Of a stretch of 45,838 nucleotides of DNA, positions 1 to 8,251 are shown piece by piece (within the stretch, counting starts at the first letter, position 1; every line of letters begins with the position of its first letter). The stretch covers positions 1 to 45,838 of the forward strand of contig JAUIKE010000053.1 in assembly GCA_030430845.1 (NCBI GenBank), in the 5' to 3' direction. The position numbers and the translations under genes were made by a program. Below the pieces are notes generated by a model. It made no database searches. It was not told the origin of the DNA and saw nothing but the letters and a program-made list of their open reading frames with translations. This DNA is from Bacteroidia bacterium. GTDB lineage: Bacteria; Bacteroidota; Bacteroidia; Chitinophagales; Saprospiraceae.

Positions 1-99
1 TACCGTAGGTGACTCAAAAGGATTTCGCTCTACGATCAGGCCGGCAGGTTTATTAATAAGCAGCCAATTTTTATTTTCCTCTAAAATACTCAATGACAA
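1..99 (-). CDS. RluA-family pseudouridine synthase, 5' end only (runs off the window)
   Basis: Reverse-strand translation from a TTG at 99 gives MSLSILEENKNWLLINKPAG followed by LIVERNPFESPTV, open to the window edge. The phrase LLINKPAGLIVE is the N-terminal beta strand and NKPAG motif of RluA/RluC/RluD catalytic domains, which isomerise uridine to pseudouridine in rRNA or tRNA. No S4 domain precedes the motif, so a short RluA-like member is likely. The start is uncertain because there is no ATG; TTG at 99 or 93 is possible. A TAnnTTTG box (112-119) just upstream favours a very short leader. The catalytic aspartate region lies outside the window, so the exact target cannot be named. Confidence 0.7.
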   Translation of the reverse strand, partial: MSLSILEENKNWLLINKPAGLIVERNPFESPTV

Positions 100-111
100 C
101 CCTTTATAAGA

Positions 112-119
112 CAAAATTA
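112..119 (-). promoter_or_regulatory. Bacteroidota -7 promoter box (TAATTTTG)
   Basis: On the reverse strand TAATTTTG matches the Bacteroidota sigma consensus TAnnTTTG. It lies 13 bp upstream of the proposed TTG start of the RluA-type gene. No clear -33 TTG sits at the ideal spacing. Confidence 0.4.
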
Positions 120-274
120 CTTTTTTTGTATAAGTGAAAAAACAAGATTTCAGCTTTTGATTATAATTTATTCGGTCTCCAGCCAGTTATAGTAAAGTCA
201 TTATGGCATGATAATTGAATTATTCAAAAGGACTTACTACTGCGAACCTAATTTTAATAACCCATAAACTTACT

Positions 275-505
275 ATGATCATGAATATTTTCGTATTTCT
301 TTTCGCAGGAGCAATGGTTCTGACTTTTATTGCTATCACCCCCCGCACCGTTCGACGATCTGCTCATTCTCCTCAGGGGCTTTATGAAATGAGCGGAGGA
401 AGAGCCGAAAGGGCAGGTGAGCAAAAGCCCAGTACTTTTTTGGTCCTGATCTATACCGTCATTTTCGTGAGTGCCTTACTAACTGCCATGTCTACGATAG
501 CTTAA
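275..505 (+). CDS. small two-helix membrane protein, unknown function
   Basis: A 76-residue protein beginning MIMNIFVFLFAGAMVLTFIA. One hydrophobic helix lies at the N-terminus (about residues 3-22) and a second at the C-terminus (LVLIYTVIFVSALLTAM), joined by a basic, Arg/Ser-rich loop of about 30 residues. I chose ATG 275 because upstream in-frame codons start only at a TTG (215) and add a polar leader that would bury the first helix; ATG 281 is equally possible. The 3' end overlaps the stop region of the convergent transposase gene by 14 bp. No family recognised. Confidence 0.5.
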   Translation: MIMNIFVFLFAGAMVLTFIAITPRTVRRSAHSPQGLYEMSGGRAERAGEQKPSTFLVLIYTVIFVSALLTAMSTIA

Positions 506-1172
506 TTGGGTCGGTGATTTTGGGGCTAAGAGACATGACATGTTTAGACATGACATGTCCCTTTGCCCAAGACATGTCATATCTAGTCATGTCATGTGCT
601 GCCTTCTCGTGATACGCCAAAAAAAATAATCCCCCTCCAAAAGCTTCCATCACTGTCTTAGTATCTAGTAAAGGCGAATGTCCATTAACTAATTCATAGT
701 AAGAACTCCATTCATAATCAGGAAATGCCTCTACCAATCCGTGCTTTTGTGGATTATAATTCACATAAAATACTGCCCGGCGAAAATAATCATCATCTAT
801 TATCTTCTTTCTTTTAAAAGGACGTTGAAATAGATTCCCATAACGGCCATTTGCCTTATTGAATGCCTTTGTGTATGAAATAAAAAACCTTCTAAAGTAC
901 TCACTTACAATGGTTCCATTCGTAATCTTATCAACATCCACTGAAATTTTGACAAGCTCTTCGACAGGCTTCACCTTAATTAAAAAATGGAAGTGATTGG
1001 AAAGTAAACAATAAGCATAGGTATCTACCATTGGAGACATATATTGCTGATACCTACTTAAAAAGAACTGCCTGTTTTCATCATCCAAGAACAATTTCTC
1101 ACCGTTATTCGTTCGGTTATAAACATGGTAAATACCACCACTATGGAGTGGCAACTCGTGATGTGCTTTCAT
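492..1172 (-). CDS. REP-associated tyrosine transposase (RAYT, Y1 transposase/IS200-like superfamily)
   Basis: A 226-residue single-domain HUH nuclease. GGIYHVYNRTNNGEKLF (residues 12-28) is the classic RAYT N-terminus, HFH at residues 60-62 is the metal-binding HUH motif in LLSNHFHFLIKV, and FYVNYNPQKHGLV (about 134-147) is the RAYT form of the catalytic-Tyr helix region. RAYTs nick and move short palindromic REP sequences rather than themselves. The last ~35 residues (HDMTRYDMSW...HVMSKHVMS) are low-complexity and are encoded by the palindrome doublet at 532-598, so the C-terminus looks like an extension created by the repeat. A matching palindrome lies in the 5' end of the divergent patatin gene, so both flanks of the RAYT carry its likely substrate. 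Confidence 0.85.
   Translation of the reverse strand: MKAHHELPLHSGGIYHVYNRTNNGEKLFLDDENRQFFLSRYQQYMSPMVDTYAYCLLSNHFHFLIKVKPVEELVKISVDVDKITNGTIVSEYFRRFFISYTKAFNKANGRYGNLFQRPFKRKKIIDDDYFRRAVFYVNYNPQKHGLVEAFPDYEWSSYYELVNGHSPLLDTKTVMEAFGGGLFFLAYHEKAAHDMTRYDMSWAKGHVMSKHVMSLSPKITDPIKLS
532..598. repeat. REP-like palindrome doublet inside the RAYT 3' end
   Basis: Two 28-bp units (532-559 and 571-598) with an 11-bp spacer are inverted copies of each other with four mismatches. Each is built of the pentamer-like word CATGACATGTC and its reverse, so each is also nearly self-palindromic. The doublet can form a long hairpin, as REP pairs (BIMEs) do. It is translated as part of the RAYT C-terminus. Confidence 0.75.
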
Positions 1173-1225
1173 TAAAGTTGGTTTTTATTAGAGTCAATAA
1201 TTATTTATAACAATATACTTACAAA

Positions 1226-2083
1226 ATGTTAAAAAAGCAAGGAAAGGACATGTCATGTCTAGACATGACATGTCTTGCAAGCACACCCCAACTCGGCCTC
1301 GCCTTCTCAGGCGGCGGCGCCCTCGGCGCCTACCAAGTCGGCGTCTGGAAAGCCTTACAGGAATTGAACCTTACTCAATATATCCAAATCATCGCCGGTA
1401 CTTCCATCGGTGCCATCAACGGAGCCCTGATCGTTCAGGGAGACTTCGAAGAATTAGAACAGATGTGGAGAGAAATGGCTCCCCATAATATTTTCCAATC
1501 CTTCCAGTCGCTTTCCAACTCTAAGGAGATGACGACCACCCATTATTGGCAACTAGTCAAAGAATTAATCACCAAAGGCCGAATCGATATCAGCCCATTC
1601 AAAACTCTATTAAGGTCTACCATCGACGAAAACCGAATCCGGAAAGCTCCCATTGAATTTGCCCTAAACGTGTGGAATGTATTCAAGTTCAAAGGTGAAC
1701 AATACCTGATCAGCGAAATCCCGGACGGGCAATTAGTCGATTATATCCTGGCCAGCGCCAGCTTCCCCTTCTTTTGGCCCCATGAAATAGAAGGTCAACA
1801 TTATCTCGACGGTGGCATCGACCTCAACCTACCCATTGATATTCCCTTTGATAAATCTTCCATCAACCATGTCATCGCCGTCGATGTAGCTACCTTTCTG
1901 AAATACCGCCCCAAACAACTCCTGAAAGTACTCCAGCATAAAAAAAACTTAACGCTTATCCGCCCTTCTAAAACCATCGGCACTCCCATGACCTTCTCTT
2001 CCTCAATTGCTACCCAACAAATCGAATTGGGCTATCAAGATGCCCTCAGCCAGTTAACACCCCTACTTCCTAAACAAACCTAA
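1226..2083 (+). CDS. patatin-like phospholipase (RssA/YchK type)
   Basis: A 285-residue cytosolic serine lipase. SGGGALGAYQVGVW (residues 28-41) is the glycine-rich oxyanion hole, GTSIG (58-62) the nucleophile elbow with Ser60, and LDGGIDLN (about 193-200) supplies the catalytic Asp of the Ser-Asp dyad. It should hydrolyse acyl ester bonds in phospholipids or lysophospholipids. The first ~20 residues are not typical: patatins normally start about 8 residues before the oxyanion loop, and residues 8-17 here (DMSCLDMTCL) are translated from a 28-bp perfect palindrome. ATGs within that palindrome (1250, 1265) give shorter alternative starts. Divergent from the RAYT gene. Confidence 0.85.
   Translation: MLKKQGKDMSCLDMTCLASTPQLGLAFSGGGALGAYQVGVWKALQELNLTQYIQIIAGTSIGAINGALIVQGDFEELEQMWREMAPHNIFQSFQSLSNSKEMTTTHYWQLVKELITKGRIDISPFKTLLRSTIDENRIRKAPIEFALNVWNVFKFKGEQYLISEIPDGQLVDYILASASFPFFWPHEIEGQHYLDGGIDLNLPIDIPFDKSSINHVIAVDVATFLKYRPKQLLKVLQHKKNLTLIRPSKTIGTPMTFSSSIATQQIELGYQDALSQLTPLLPKQT
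1247..1274. repeat. 28-bp perfect palindrome, same family as the doublet at 532-598
   Basis: Perfect dyad centred on TCTAGA at 1260/1261; right arm GACATGACATGTC is identical to the right arm of the first unit at 532-559. It lies inside the 5' coding end of the patatin gene and supplies in-frame ATG codons. Confidence 0.8.
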
Positions 2084-2100
2084 CTAGCATCCTTCCCCAC

Positions 2101-2122
2101 TCGACCTTCGACCTTCGACCTT
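2101..2122. repeat. three tandem TTCGACC/TCGACCT heptads
   Basis: TCGACCT is repeated three times head to tail directly after the patatin gene. A degenerate copy of the same heptad run is at 7018-7047 beside the Sua5 gene. Confidence 0.6.
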
Positions 2123-2127
2123 CCCTC

Positions 2128-2153
2128 ACCACCGAAGTTTTAACGAAGGTGGT
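2128..2153 (+). terminator. hairpin after the patatin gene
   Basis: ACCACC pairs with GGTGGT, with an inner GTT/AAC stem and GAA/GAA internal loop, followed by a pyrimidine-rich run. Probably the patatin transcription terminator. Confidence 0.45.
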
Positions 2154-2180
2154 TCTCTTCCTTCAAACCTCATTTTTTCT

Positions 2181-2188
2181 TACCTTTG
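2181..2188 (+). promoter_or_regulatory. -7 box TACCTTTG for the CsgG-like operon
   Basis: TACCTTTG fits TAnnTTTG exactly. It would place the start of transcription near 2195 and leave a leader of about 135 nt before the ATG at 2331. No convincing -33 TTG was seen. Confidence 0.4.
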
Positions 2189-2330
2189 TTATCGTTACCT
2201 AACTATCTGTCAAGTCTGATTCCAGATGTAATCTCCGTTAATTTTAATTGAATGCAAATTTTTTCTGCCATGGTGAGTTGATTTTCCACCGATGCTAAAT
2301 AGATTTTCAGAAAAACCCAAAATATTCGTT

Positions 2331-3629
2331 ATGAAAACCAGCCATTTATCCCTTTTCCTACTACTTACGTTCTTCCTGCTTCCTCGATTAGGGCAATGCC
2401 AGTTATTTGGCCCTTCCTTTTCCGCTTGTGTGCTAAAAGCACCGACCAAGCGCCTGGAAGATGTTCAAAAAATAGCGATCCTCAAATTTGATAACGAAAG
2501 CAATTTCATTATCAGAAAATTAGGGGCCGACTTTGGCGACCGCCTGCCTGATTTTATGACCGCAGAGCTAATTAAAGATTATCGCGGTGCCGTCGAACGT
2601 AAGATCTATATGAACAAAATCCCCACCAACGTTTTCAGCGTGGTGGAGAGAAACCAAATCGATATCATCCTTCAAGAACAGGGCCTTTCCGTAAGCGGAG
2701 CCATCGATGAATCTAAAGCAGTGGACATCGGGAAACTGCTGGGCGTAGATGCCATGGTCCTTGGAGCCTTATCCTATAATTATGAAGATGAAACCTATAC
2801 CCGCGATTCCAAAAAGAAAGATGGCACAGTTGAGGTTACTTATTATCGCAACCGAAAGTTAAATGCCTCTGCCAGTATGAAGATCGTATCTGTCCAAACC
2901 GGCGAGATTCTCGGAACCACGAATGAAAGAGTCTCCAAAACAGACCTGGCCAGCAGCAAGAAAGGATACCCGGGTACTTCAGCAGTCAAATCCCCTGAAT
3001 CCCTGGCCGAAAATGCTTATAAGGACATCGCCCTGAAACTGGTGAATTATTTCGCTCCCTATTACGAAACCACCGCCATCAACCTTCGAAAGGTAAAATT
3101 TAAGGACTTCAAAAAAGATGCTAAAGAAGCCAACAAACTGCTCCAGCAAGGAGATATAGACAAGGGATATGCGATGTATAAAACCATTTATGACGCTGAC
3201 AGCTATAACCCCATCGCCGCCTATAATCTGGGAGCCATACATGAGGCCGTCGGCAATTTTAAGGAGGCCAAAAAATATTACGATATTGCTTATCAATTGG
3301 AAAGTGATACCAAGGCTTTTGAAAAAGCCAGCCAAGATGCACAAGAATATGCCGATATGATGGCAGATTTCGAGGCCGTCGGTATAAACATCGAGCCTTA
3401 TGAATTTGATAAATCAGAAAAAACGCTGGCAGATCAGGTAGAAGTAAAAGGATCCAGTAGTTCTAGAATTGCCATCTTCAGTGCTCCGGATAACAAATCA
3501 GAGGTTCTGGCCAAGGTTCCCGGAGGAGTCGATCTGCCCATTATCGAAAAAATGAAGGGATGGTATAAAGTACGAATGATTACCGGAGCAGAAGGCTACC
3601 TTCCGGAAAAGGATGGAAAAGAAAAATAA
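2331..3629 (+). CDS. CsgG-like secreted protein with TPR and SH3-like C-terminal region
   Basis: A 432-residue exported protein. The start MKTSHLSLFLLLTFFLLP gives a clean Sec signal peptide ending near GQCQ; an upstream in-frame ATG (2292) would put 13 polar residues before it. After the signal comes a CsgG-type domain (KIAILKFDNES, then ERNQIDIILQEQG and KLLGVDAMVLGALSY), as found in the curli secretion lipoprotein CsgG and related periplasmic/outer-membrane proteins. About residues 265-340 look like one or two TPRs (AAYNLGAIHEAVGNFKEAKKYY). The C-terminus (SAPDNKSEVLAKVPGGVDLPI...GWYKVRMITGAEGYL) is a bacterial SH3-like fold. There is no lipobox, so it may not be lipidated. First gene of a three-gene operon. 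Confidence 0.75.
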   Translation: MKTSHLSLFLLLTFFLLPRLGQCQLFGPSFSACVLKAPTKRLEDVQKIAILKFDNESNFIIRKLGADFGDRLPDFMTAELIKDYRGAVERKIYMNKIPTNVFSVVERNQIDIILQEQGLSVSGAIDESKAVDIGKLLGVDAMVLGALSYNYEDETYTRDSKKKDGTVEVTYYRNRKLNASASMKIVSVQTGEILGTTNERVSKTDLASSKKGYPGTSAVKSPESLAENAYKDIALKLVNYFAPYYETTAINLRKVKFKDFKKDAKEANKLLQQGDIDKGYAMYKTIYDADSYNPIAAYNLGAIHEAVGNFKEAKKYYDIAYQLESDTKAFEKASQDAQEYADMMADFEAVGINIEPYEFDKSEKTLADQVEVKGSSSSRIAIFSAPDNKSEVLAKVPGGVDLPIIEKMKGWYKVRMITGAEGYLPEKDGKEK

Positions 3630-3642
3630 AATCAAACAACCA

Positions 3643-5454
3643 ATGAAAGCAAATTTATTTAAAAATCTGGCCGGGCTGATCCTATTTCTGTCCTGTTTTT
3701 CAGCACAAGCCCAGGCCCCGGTTTGGGTGCAGGAAAGCCAGCGGAATCTCAGATATCCCTCCGGCACCTATCTGACCGGATTTTCGGTAGCTAAAAACAC
3801 ATTAAACGAGGCTGGTGATGAGTTTATGAACAAGCTGGTAGAAGTGGCCCGAACAGAGCTCATTAACTCCATCTATACCAATTTGCAGAGCTTGTCGTCC
3901 CTCAACATTGAAAATAAAAATACCCGCACTAATGAAGTATACCGCCTGAAAACAGCCTCTTTTTCCAAGGCAAGTTTGAGTGGCTTGGAAATTAAAAAAC
4001 ATTACGATACGGCCAATAAAACGGCCTATGCTTTTGCCTTTGCACGCAAAGCAGAAGTAGCAGACTATAACCGAAGGCTTATCGACGAAAATAAAACCAA
4101 GATCGAAGCAGCCATCCAGCGCGGCCAAAGTTTTAAGACTGCCGGCAATGTCCAACAAGCCCTCAAAGCTTATTATGAGGGCCTTACCTTGCTAAGAAAT
4201 GTCGAAACGGCTCAATCCGTCCTGCTGGCCCTCAATGTAGATATTGCTCAGTTGCCCCACCGCGAAAGTTTCAATCAGTACGCCGTCAGCATAACTCAGG
4301 AAATTGAAAATTTACAGAAAAGTAACCACCTCAAACTGGATGATGCCGCCTATTTCCTGGCCTACGGCCTTTTGTTACAACTGGGAAAAACAGATCAGAC
4401 GTTTATAGTAGAGCCTTTTACATATCAAAACAAAGGCTTTGAAAGTCCTTTCTCTCTTCAGTTAAGTACCCTGGTAAAAAATCAATTGGTCGAAGCCGGC
4501 CAGTACGCCGTTCGCGAAAATAACGGAGAAGAGCATGTCGAAGACCAGTTGCAGATAAAAGGCTCGTACTGGGTGGATGGATCAAAAATTCGCATAGTAG
4601 CCCTGGCAGAAGAGGCACAAGACGGAGTCATTAAGGCAAGTGCAGAAGCAGCCCTGCCCTTACAGCAAGTTTCACAGAGCGAACAAGGCATTATCCCTGC
4701 GGTCATCCAAAAAGTTGAGCAGCTACAAAGTATACGGCTGAAGGCTCTGAATCCAAGAATAGAAGGGAAGCTTAGGCAAATGGAGCGCTTTCCCGCAAAG
4801 GTTCAGTTGACCCAAAGCGAAGGAGCCTTGCGTTTTACAGATATTCCCCTCGTCTATGTCATACCTTCAAGTGGTCAGGTACTGGCCCGCGCCAGAACGA
4901 ATCAGGAAGGAATAGCTTCCGGTATTCTTCACCAATTGGGAGCTTCCAATAAGATCCAATTTGTAGAGGCCATGATTGATATCCCCGGCTTCCTGCTATT
5001 ATCACCTGAAGATCCCCGGCTTGATCAGTTAATCGCAGCCATACCAACAGAAAAAGTGCGGTTCATGCTAAAGATCGGCGGCCTGGCCGTTCAATTGGAA
5101 GCCAACGAACTGGATGCGAATGGCCGGGAAATGCAAACACCCTTTCTGGGGCCAAAAATAAAAAACACCCTGTTAAAAAATGGATATTCCTTTACGGAAG
5201 ATTATAGCCAGGCCGACCTATACATAAATATTCAAGCTATCGCCAAGGAAGGAAAAAGCTTTGGTGGTTTGTATTTTTCATACATTGACGCTACTATTTC
5301 TGTAGTGGACTTAAAGTCTGGTGAAGAAGTCTATAGCAATACTTTCGAGAGTGTCAAAGGCGGGGGCGGCACCTATGAACAAGCGACCGTTAAGGCATTT
5401 CAAAACGTAGCAGAGACCATCACCTCAGACCTCGAGGACCGACTTAAACAATGA
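3643..5454 (+). CDS. LPP20-like exported protein, second gene of the CsgG-like operon
   Basis: A 603-residue protein starting MKANLFKNLAGLILFLSCFS with signal peptide cleavage near SAQAQA. The segment PVWVQESQRNLRYPSGTYLTGFS onward resembles the LPP20/FlgT-N type domain, which pairs with CsgG-like partners. A helical TPR-like stretch (about residues 165-200, SFKTAGNVQQALKAYYEGLTLL) follows, and the C-terminal third is beta-rich. An earlier ATG at 3613 overlaps the upstream gene by 17 bp but precedes the signal peptide with lysine-rich residues, so 3643 (13-bp gap) was chosen. Close spacing implies co-transcription with the CsgG-like gene; together they may form a periplasmic or outer-membrane complex. 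Exact role unknown. Confidence 0.65.
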   Translation: MKANLFKNLAGLILFLSCFSAQAQAPVWVQESQRNLRYPSGTYLTGFSVAKNTLNEAGDEFMNKLVEVARTELINSIYTNLQSLSSLNIENKNTRTNEVYRLKTASFSKASLSGLEIKKHYDTANKTAYAFAFARKAEVADYNRRLIDENKTKIEAAIQRGQSFKTAGNVQQALKAYYEGLTLLRNVETAQSVLLALNVDIAQLPHRESFNQYAVSITQEIENLQKSNHLKLDDAAYFLAYGLLLQLGKTDQTFIVEPFTYQNKGFESPFSLQLSTLVKNQLVEAGQYAVRENNGEEHVEDQLQIKGSYWVDGSKIRIVALAEEAQDGVIKASAEAALPLQQVSQSEQGIIPAVIQKVEQLQSIRLKALNPRIEGKLRQMERFPAKVQLTQSEGALRFTDIPLVYVIPSSGQVLARARTNQEGIASGILHQLGASNKIQFVEAMIDIPGFLLLSPEDPRLDQLIAAIPTEKVRFMLKIGGLAVQLEANELDANGREMQTPFLGPKIKNTLLKNGYSFTEDYSQADLYINIQAIAKEGKSFGGLYFSYIDATISVVDLKSGEEVYSNTFESVKGGGGTYEQATVKAFQNVAETITSDLEDRLKQ

Positions 5455-5457
5455 GCC

Positions 5458-5667
5458 ATGAAAATTCAACATTTTAAAATGCAGCTGGTCAACAAGATAC
5501 TTGAAATCGACGACCCTGATTTACTCGCTACTTTGCGCAAAATCATCGATCTGCACGAACAGGCAGGAAATCCCCCCCTATCCTTCCCCGAAACGCCGGA
5601 TCAAAATTTGCAGGATGGAGAGCTCGAAGAACTGAAAAAAGATATTGATGAAGTATTTGGTCAATAA
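5458..5667 (+). CDS. small acidic protein, third gene of the CsgG-like operon
   Basis: A 69-residue soluble protein, MKIQHFKMQLVNKILEIDDP..., helical and acidic at the C-terminus (DGELEELKKDIDEVFGQ). It starts 3 bp after the preceding stop, so it is surely co-transcribed. The N-terminal pattern LVNKILEIDDPDLLATLRKII resembles small antitoxin-like or addiction-module-component proteins of Bacteroidota, but no toxin gene is adjacent. No function is assigned. Confidence 0.6.
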   Translation: MKIQHFKMQLVNKILEIDDPDLLATLRKIIDLHEQAGNPPLSFPETPDQNLQDGELEELKKDIDEVFGQ

Positions 5668-5712
5668 ACCCGGCAAGCCGGATTTATTAGCCATTTTAAG
5701 CTGATATCTACC

Positions 5713-5720
5713 TATCTTTG
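5713..5720 (+). promoter_or_regulatory. -7 box TATCTTTG upstream of the DUF4177 gene
   Basis: TATCTTTG matches TAnnTTTG and lies 26 bp before the ATG at 5747, a typical distance. No TTG at -33. Confidence 0.45.
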
Positions 5721-5746
5721 CTTAAAGAAAATCAAACAATTTTTAA

Positions 5747-5974
5747 ATGTACCAGTATAAATTCATACGTATTGACATTAATTTCTGGACTGGTAAGCCC
5801 AGTATCGATTACCGGCAGGTGGTAAGAGAACATGCCGAACAGGGATGGAGACTGGTGCAATTATTTGCCCCTATGAAAAGCGGACAAATGAGCCATCGGT
5901 ATTATGAGATCATTTTGGAAAAACCGATGGAGGAGGATCTGCCTCCTTATGATTATAAAGACGATATTGTCTAG
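5747..5974 (+). CDS. DUF4177 domain protein
   Basis: A 75-residue cytosolic protein. The order of features, MYQYKFIRIDI, then a helix (REHAEQGWRLVQLFAP) and a final strand (RYYEIILEKP), is the DUF4177 fold. The function of the family is unknown. It is monocistronic: its own promoter box is upstream and a 25-bp-arm hairpin begins 8 bp after the stop. Confidence 0.7.
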   Translation: MYQYKFIRIDINFWTGKPSIDYRQVVREHAEQGWRLVQLFAPMKSGQMSHRYYEIILEKPMEEDLPPYDYKDDIV

Positions 5975-5981
5975 AACGTTA

Positions 5982-6034
5982 AATACAAAGAGGAAGTGAA
6001 AAAGGCAAAGCCTTTTTCACTTCCTCTTTGTATT
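5982..6034 (+). terminator. 53-nt perfect hairpin (25-bp arms, 3-nt loop)
   Basis: Arms 5982-6006 and 6010-6034 are perfectly complementary with loop AAA. It follows the DUF4177 stop and ends only 6 bp before the ATG of the next gene, so it could end one transcript and also form the leader of the next. Confidence 0.65.
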
Positions 6035-6040
6035 AATTAC

Positions 6041-7000
6041 ATGAGTATGCAAGACTCTTTCAAGCAGGCTCTGGAAGCCAAAAACAGTATGGATCAGGCG
6101 CAGCGACGACTCAAGTTTCTGAATGAAGAAATTTATCGCTCTAATCAGGGCCTGGAGATGCTGGCTAACACCGTCGATAAAGAGTACCTGGACGTACAAG
6201 AATTGGAAGAAAAAAAAGTAGTCGGCTTCCTCAAAAAACATAAAAGAGAGAAGGAAGAAAAGCTTGAAAAGGAAAAACAAGAATACCTGGATGCCGTACT
6301 TCGGTATAACCAAGCCGTAAAAGAAATAGAATTGCTTGAATTTGAACGCAATGTGCTGCTCGACAAGCTGCTAAAGCGGCCCGAAATCGAAAAAAAATAC
6401 AAAAAGGAGCTAAAAGTATACGAAGCCTCCCTCAAAGAGGAGGACTCCAAGCTCGGAGAAGCCCTACGAAAGATAGATCAACAGATAGTAAACATTCATC
6501 TCAAAAAAAAGGAAATATTAGAGGCACATACCGCTGGTAAAAAATGCCTGGAAACCTTTTGGCTCATCGAACAGCATCTCAATTCTAAATTCCGTCCCGA
6601 ATATGCCCCTGACCACGGCTTTGTGCCGCCCGGCTGGAACCCAATCGAATATTTTTCGCAGATCGGCCGCCTGGAAAAAGCCCGAAGCAAATTACCGGAA
6701 GCCTCCAAACGCCTCAAATGGTTTATCGAACAATTGGGAGATGTTTACTCAGACCCCGAGACCTTCCTGGGTATCAAGTCCCACGAGTTTAAGCGATTTT
6801 CCGATTATTTCTTCGAGAGTTATATTGCCGACTGGCGTTTCAGGGACCGCATCAATCAGCTCCATCAAGAGATTACCCGGATTATTCGTATCCTGGAGTC
6901 AACCATGGAAGTATTGCGCAGGGAACTCGAAAAAGAAGAAAAAAAATCAGAAGCCCTGGAAGAAGAAAAAACGACCCTAATCAGAATGAAACTTGAATAA
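6041..7000 (+). CDS. coiled-coil protein, unknown function
   Basis: A 319-residue protein starting MSMQDSFKQALEAKNSMDQA. Long heptad-rich, Lys/Glu-rich helices cover about residues 10-165 and 255-319, separated by a more globular part (about 175-250) with EYAPDHGFVPPGWNPIEYF. No signal peptide or membrane segment. An in-frame GTG at 5996 would read through the terminator hairpin, so ATG 6041 was preferred. No family recognised. Confidence 0.65.
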   Translation: MSMQDSFKQALEAKNSMDQAQRRLKFLNEEIYRSNQGLEMLANTVDKEYLDVQELEEKKVVGFLKKHKREKEEKLEKEKQEYLDAVLRYNQAVKEIELLEFERNVLLDKLLKRPEIEKKYKKELKVYEASLKEEDSKLGEALRKIDQQIVNIHLKKKEILEAHTAGKKCLETFWLIEQHLNSKFRPEYAPDHGFVPPGWNPIEYFSQIGRLEKARSKLPEASKRLKWFIEQLGDVYSDPETFLGIKSHEFKRFSDYFFESYIADWRFRDRINQLHQEITRIIRILESTMEVLRRELEKEEKKSEALEEEKTTLIRMKLE

Positions 7001-7004
7001 GCAG

Positions 7005-7047
7005 AAGGCCGAATGGTTTCGACCTTGGACCTTCGGCCTTCGACCTT
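7005..7047 (+). repeat. heptad repeats with hairpin in front of the Sua5 gene
   Basis: 7018-7047 holds four degenerate copies of the TTCGACC heptad also found at 2101. AAGGCCGAA (7005-7013) pairs with TTCGGCCTT (7032-7040). This may end the coiled-coil gene transcript. In-frame reading through the repeat gives the implausible leader VSTLDLRPSTLKT. Confidence 0.5.
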
Positions 7048-7060
7048 AAAAACACTCTTT

Positions 7061-8020
7061 GTGATAGGAACAGACATCTATAAAGCCACGCAACTGCTCG
7101 AATCCGGAGAATTAGTGGCCATCCCAACCGAAACGGTATACGGACTTGCAGCGAACGCATTGAATGAATCAGCGGTGGTCAAGATCTTTGAAGTCAAAAA
7201 CCGGCCGTTTTTTGACCCCCTCATCATTCACCTGGCTTCCGTTGACCAAATCAGCGATTATACCCGGAATATTCCGGAAAAAGCCCATCTGCTGGCCCGG
7301 CATTTCATGCCTGGTCCTTTAACACTTTTACTGAAAAAGAAAGACATCATACCAGATCTGGTAACAGCCGGCTCTCCCCTGGTAGCCATCAGAATTCCCC
7401 GTCATCCTGTTAGCCAGGCACTGCTGGAACAACTTTCGTTTCCACTAGCAGCGCCTAGCGCTAACCCCTTCGGGTACATCAGCCCAACGACTGCCCAACA
7501 TGTCGAGCAGCAATTAGGCGAGCTCATTCCCTACATTCTGGAGGGCGGGCCTTGTGAAGTAGGCCTCGAAAGTACGATCGTAGGTTTTGAGGATGAGCAA
7601 GTCGTTGTGTTTCGTAAAGGAGGTATTCCGATAGAAGCCATTGAATCGGTTGCCGGACAAGCCATCGTTCAAACCCACTCTTCATCTAACCCTAGTTCTC
7701 CGGGACGATTGGAAAGTCATTATGCCCCGGCTACTCCGATCGTATTAGGCGATATTCCCGAATTATATAAATCTTATGTCGGAAAAAAAATAGGGATCAT
7801 CAGTTTTCAGAACCCCTATCCGAACCTCGCCGTATCCGCCAGAGTTATTTTATCAGAACGTGGAGATTACAGCGAGGCGGCCAAAAACCTGTTTTCGGGA
7901 ATGCGTTGGCTGGACGAGCAGTCCCTGGATGTCATTATTGCTAATTGGGCTCCCGAAGAACATCTCGGCCGGGCTATTAACGATCGCCTAAGCAGAGCAG
8001 CAGCGAAGCGAAGTCATTGA
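7061..8020 (+). CDS. L-threonylcarbamoyladenylate synthase, long Sua5 form
   Basis: Makes threonylcarbamoyl-AMP from threonine, bicarbonate and ATP, the first step of the t6A37 modification of ANN-decoding tRNAs. The YrdC/TsaC domain fills the first ~200 residues: ATQLLESGELVAIPTETVYGLAANA, KNRPFFDPLIIHL, MPGPLTLLLKK and LAAPSANPFGYISPT. The C-terminal ~110 residues (SSPGRLESHYAPATPIVL onward) are the Sua5 domain, with the linker motif SPGxxxxHYAP. I chose GTG 7061 because codons from the ATG at 7013 derive from the heptad repeat and precede the family's usual start. Confidence 0.9.
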   Translation: MIGTDIYKATQLLESGELVAIPTETVYGLAANALNESAVVKIFEVKNRPFFDPLIIHLASVDQISDYTRNIPEKAHLLARHFMPGPLTLLLKKKDIIPDLVTAGSPLVAIRIPRHPVSQALLEQLSFPLAAPSANPFGYISPTTAQHVEQQLGELIPYILEGGPCEVGLESTIVGFEDEQVVVFRKGGIPIEAIESVAGQAIVQTHSSSNPSSPGRLESHYAPATPIVLGDIPELYKSYVGKKIGIISFQNPYPNLAVSARVILSERGDYSEAAKNLFSGMRWLDEQSLDVIIANWAPEEHLGRAINDRLSRAAAKRSH

Positions 8021-8251
8021 AAAAAAGTATTTTAACTGACCGTATATTTACCTTTAAAGCAAACTGTGACTATTGAAAAGATCGTTTCGTCTAAAATAGG
8101 ACAAGCAGCTGTTTTTCGATTTTTTACTCTTTAATTTTTTAATTATTGGTACTTTTACGGTCTATTGCAGGCCCCAAATACTCTTTAAACAACATCAATA
8201 CATCAATATTAATTCTGCAAAAAAATTGGTAAAATAAAGCAAGTGAACATT

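Noticed and set aside
5458..5667. Toxin-antitoxin module at the small acidic gene
   Set aside because: The protein is somewhat antitoxin-like but no toxin gene follows; the next gene is a separate DUF4177 unit with its own promoter box.
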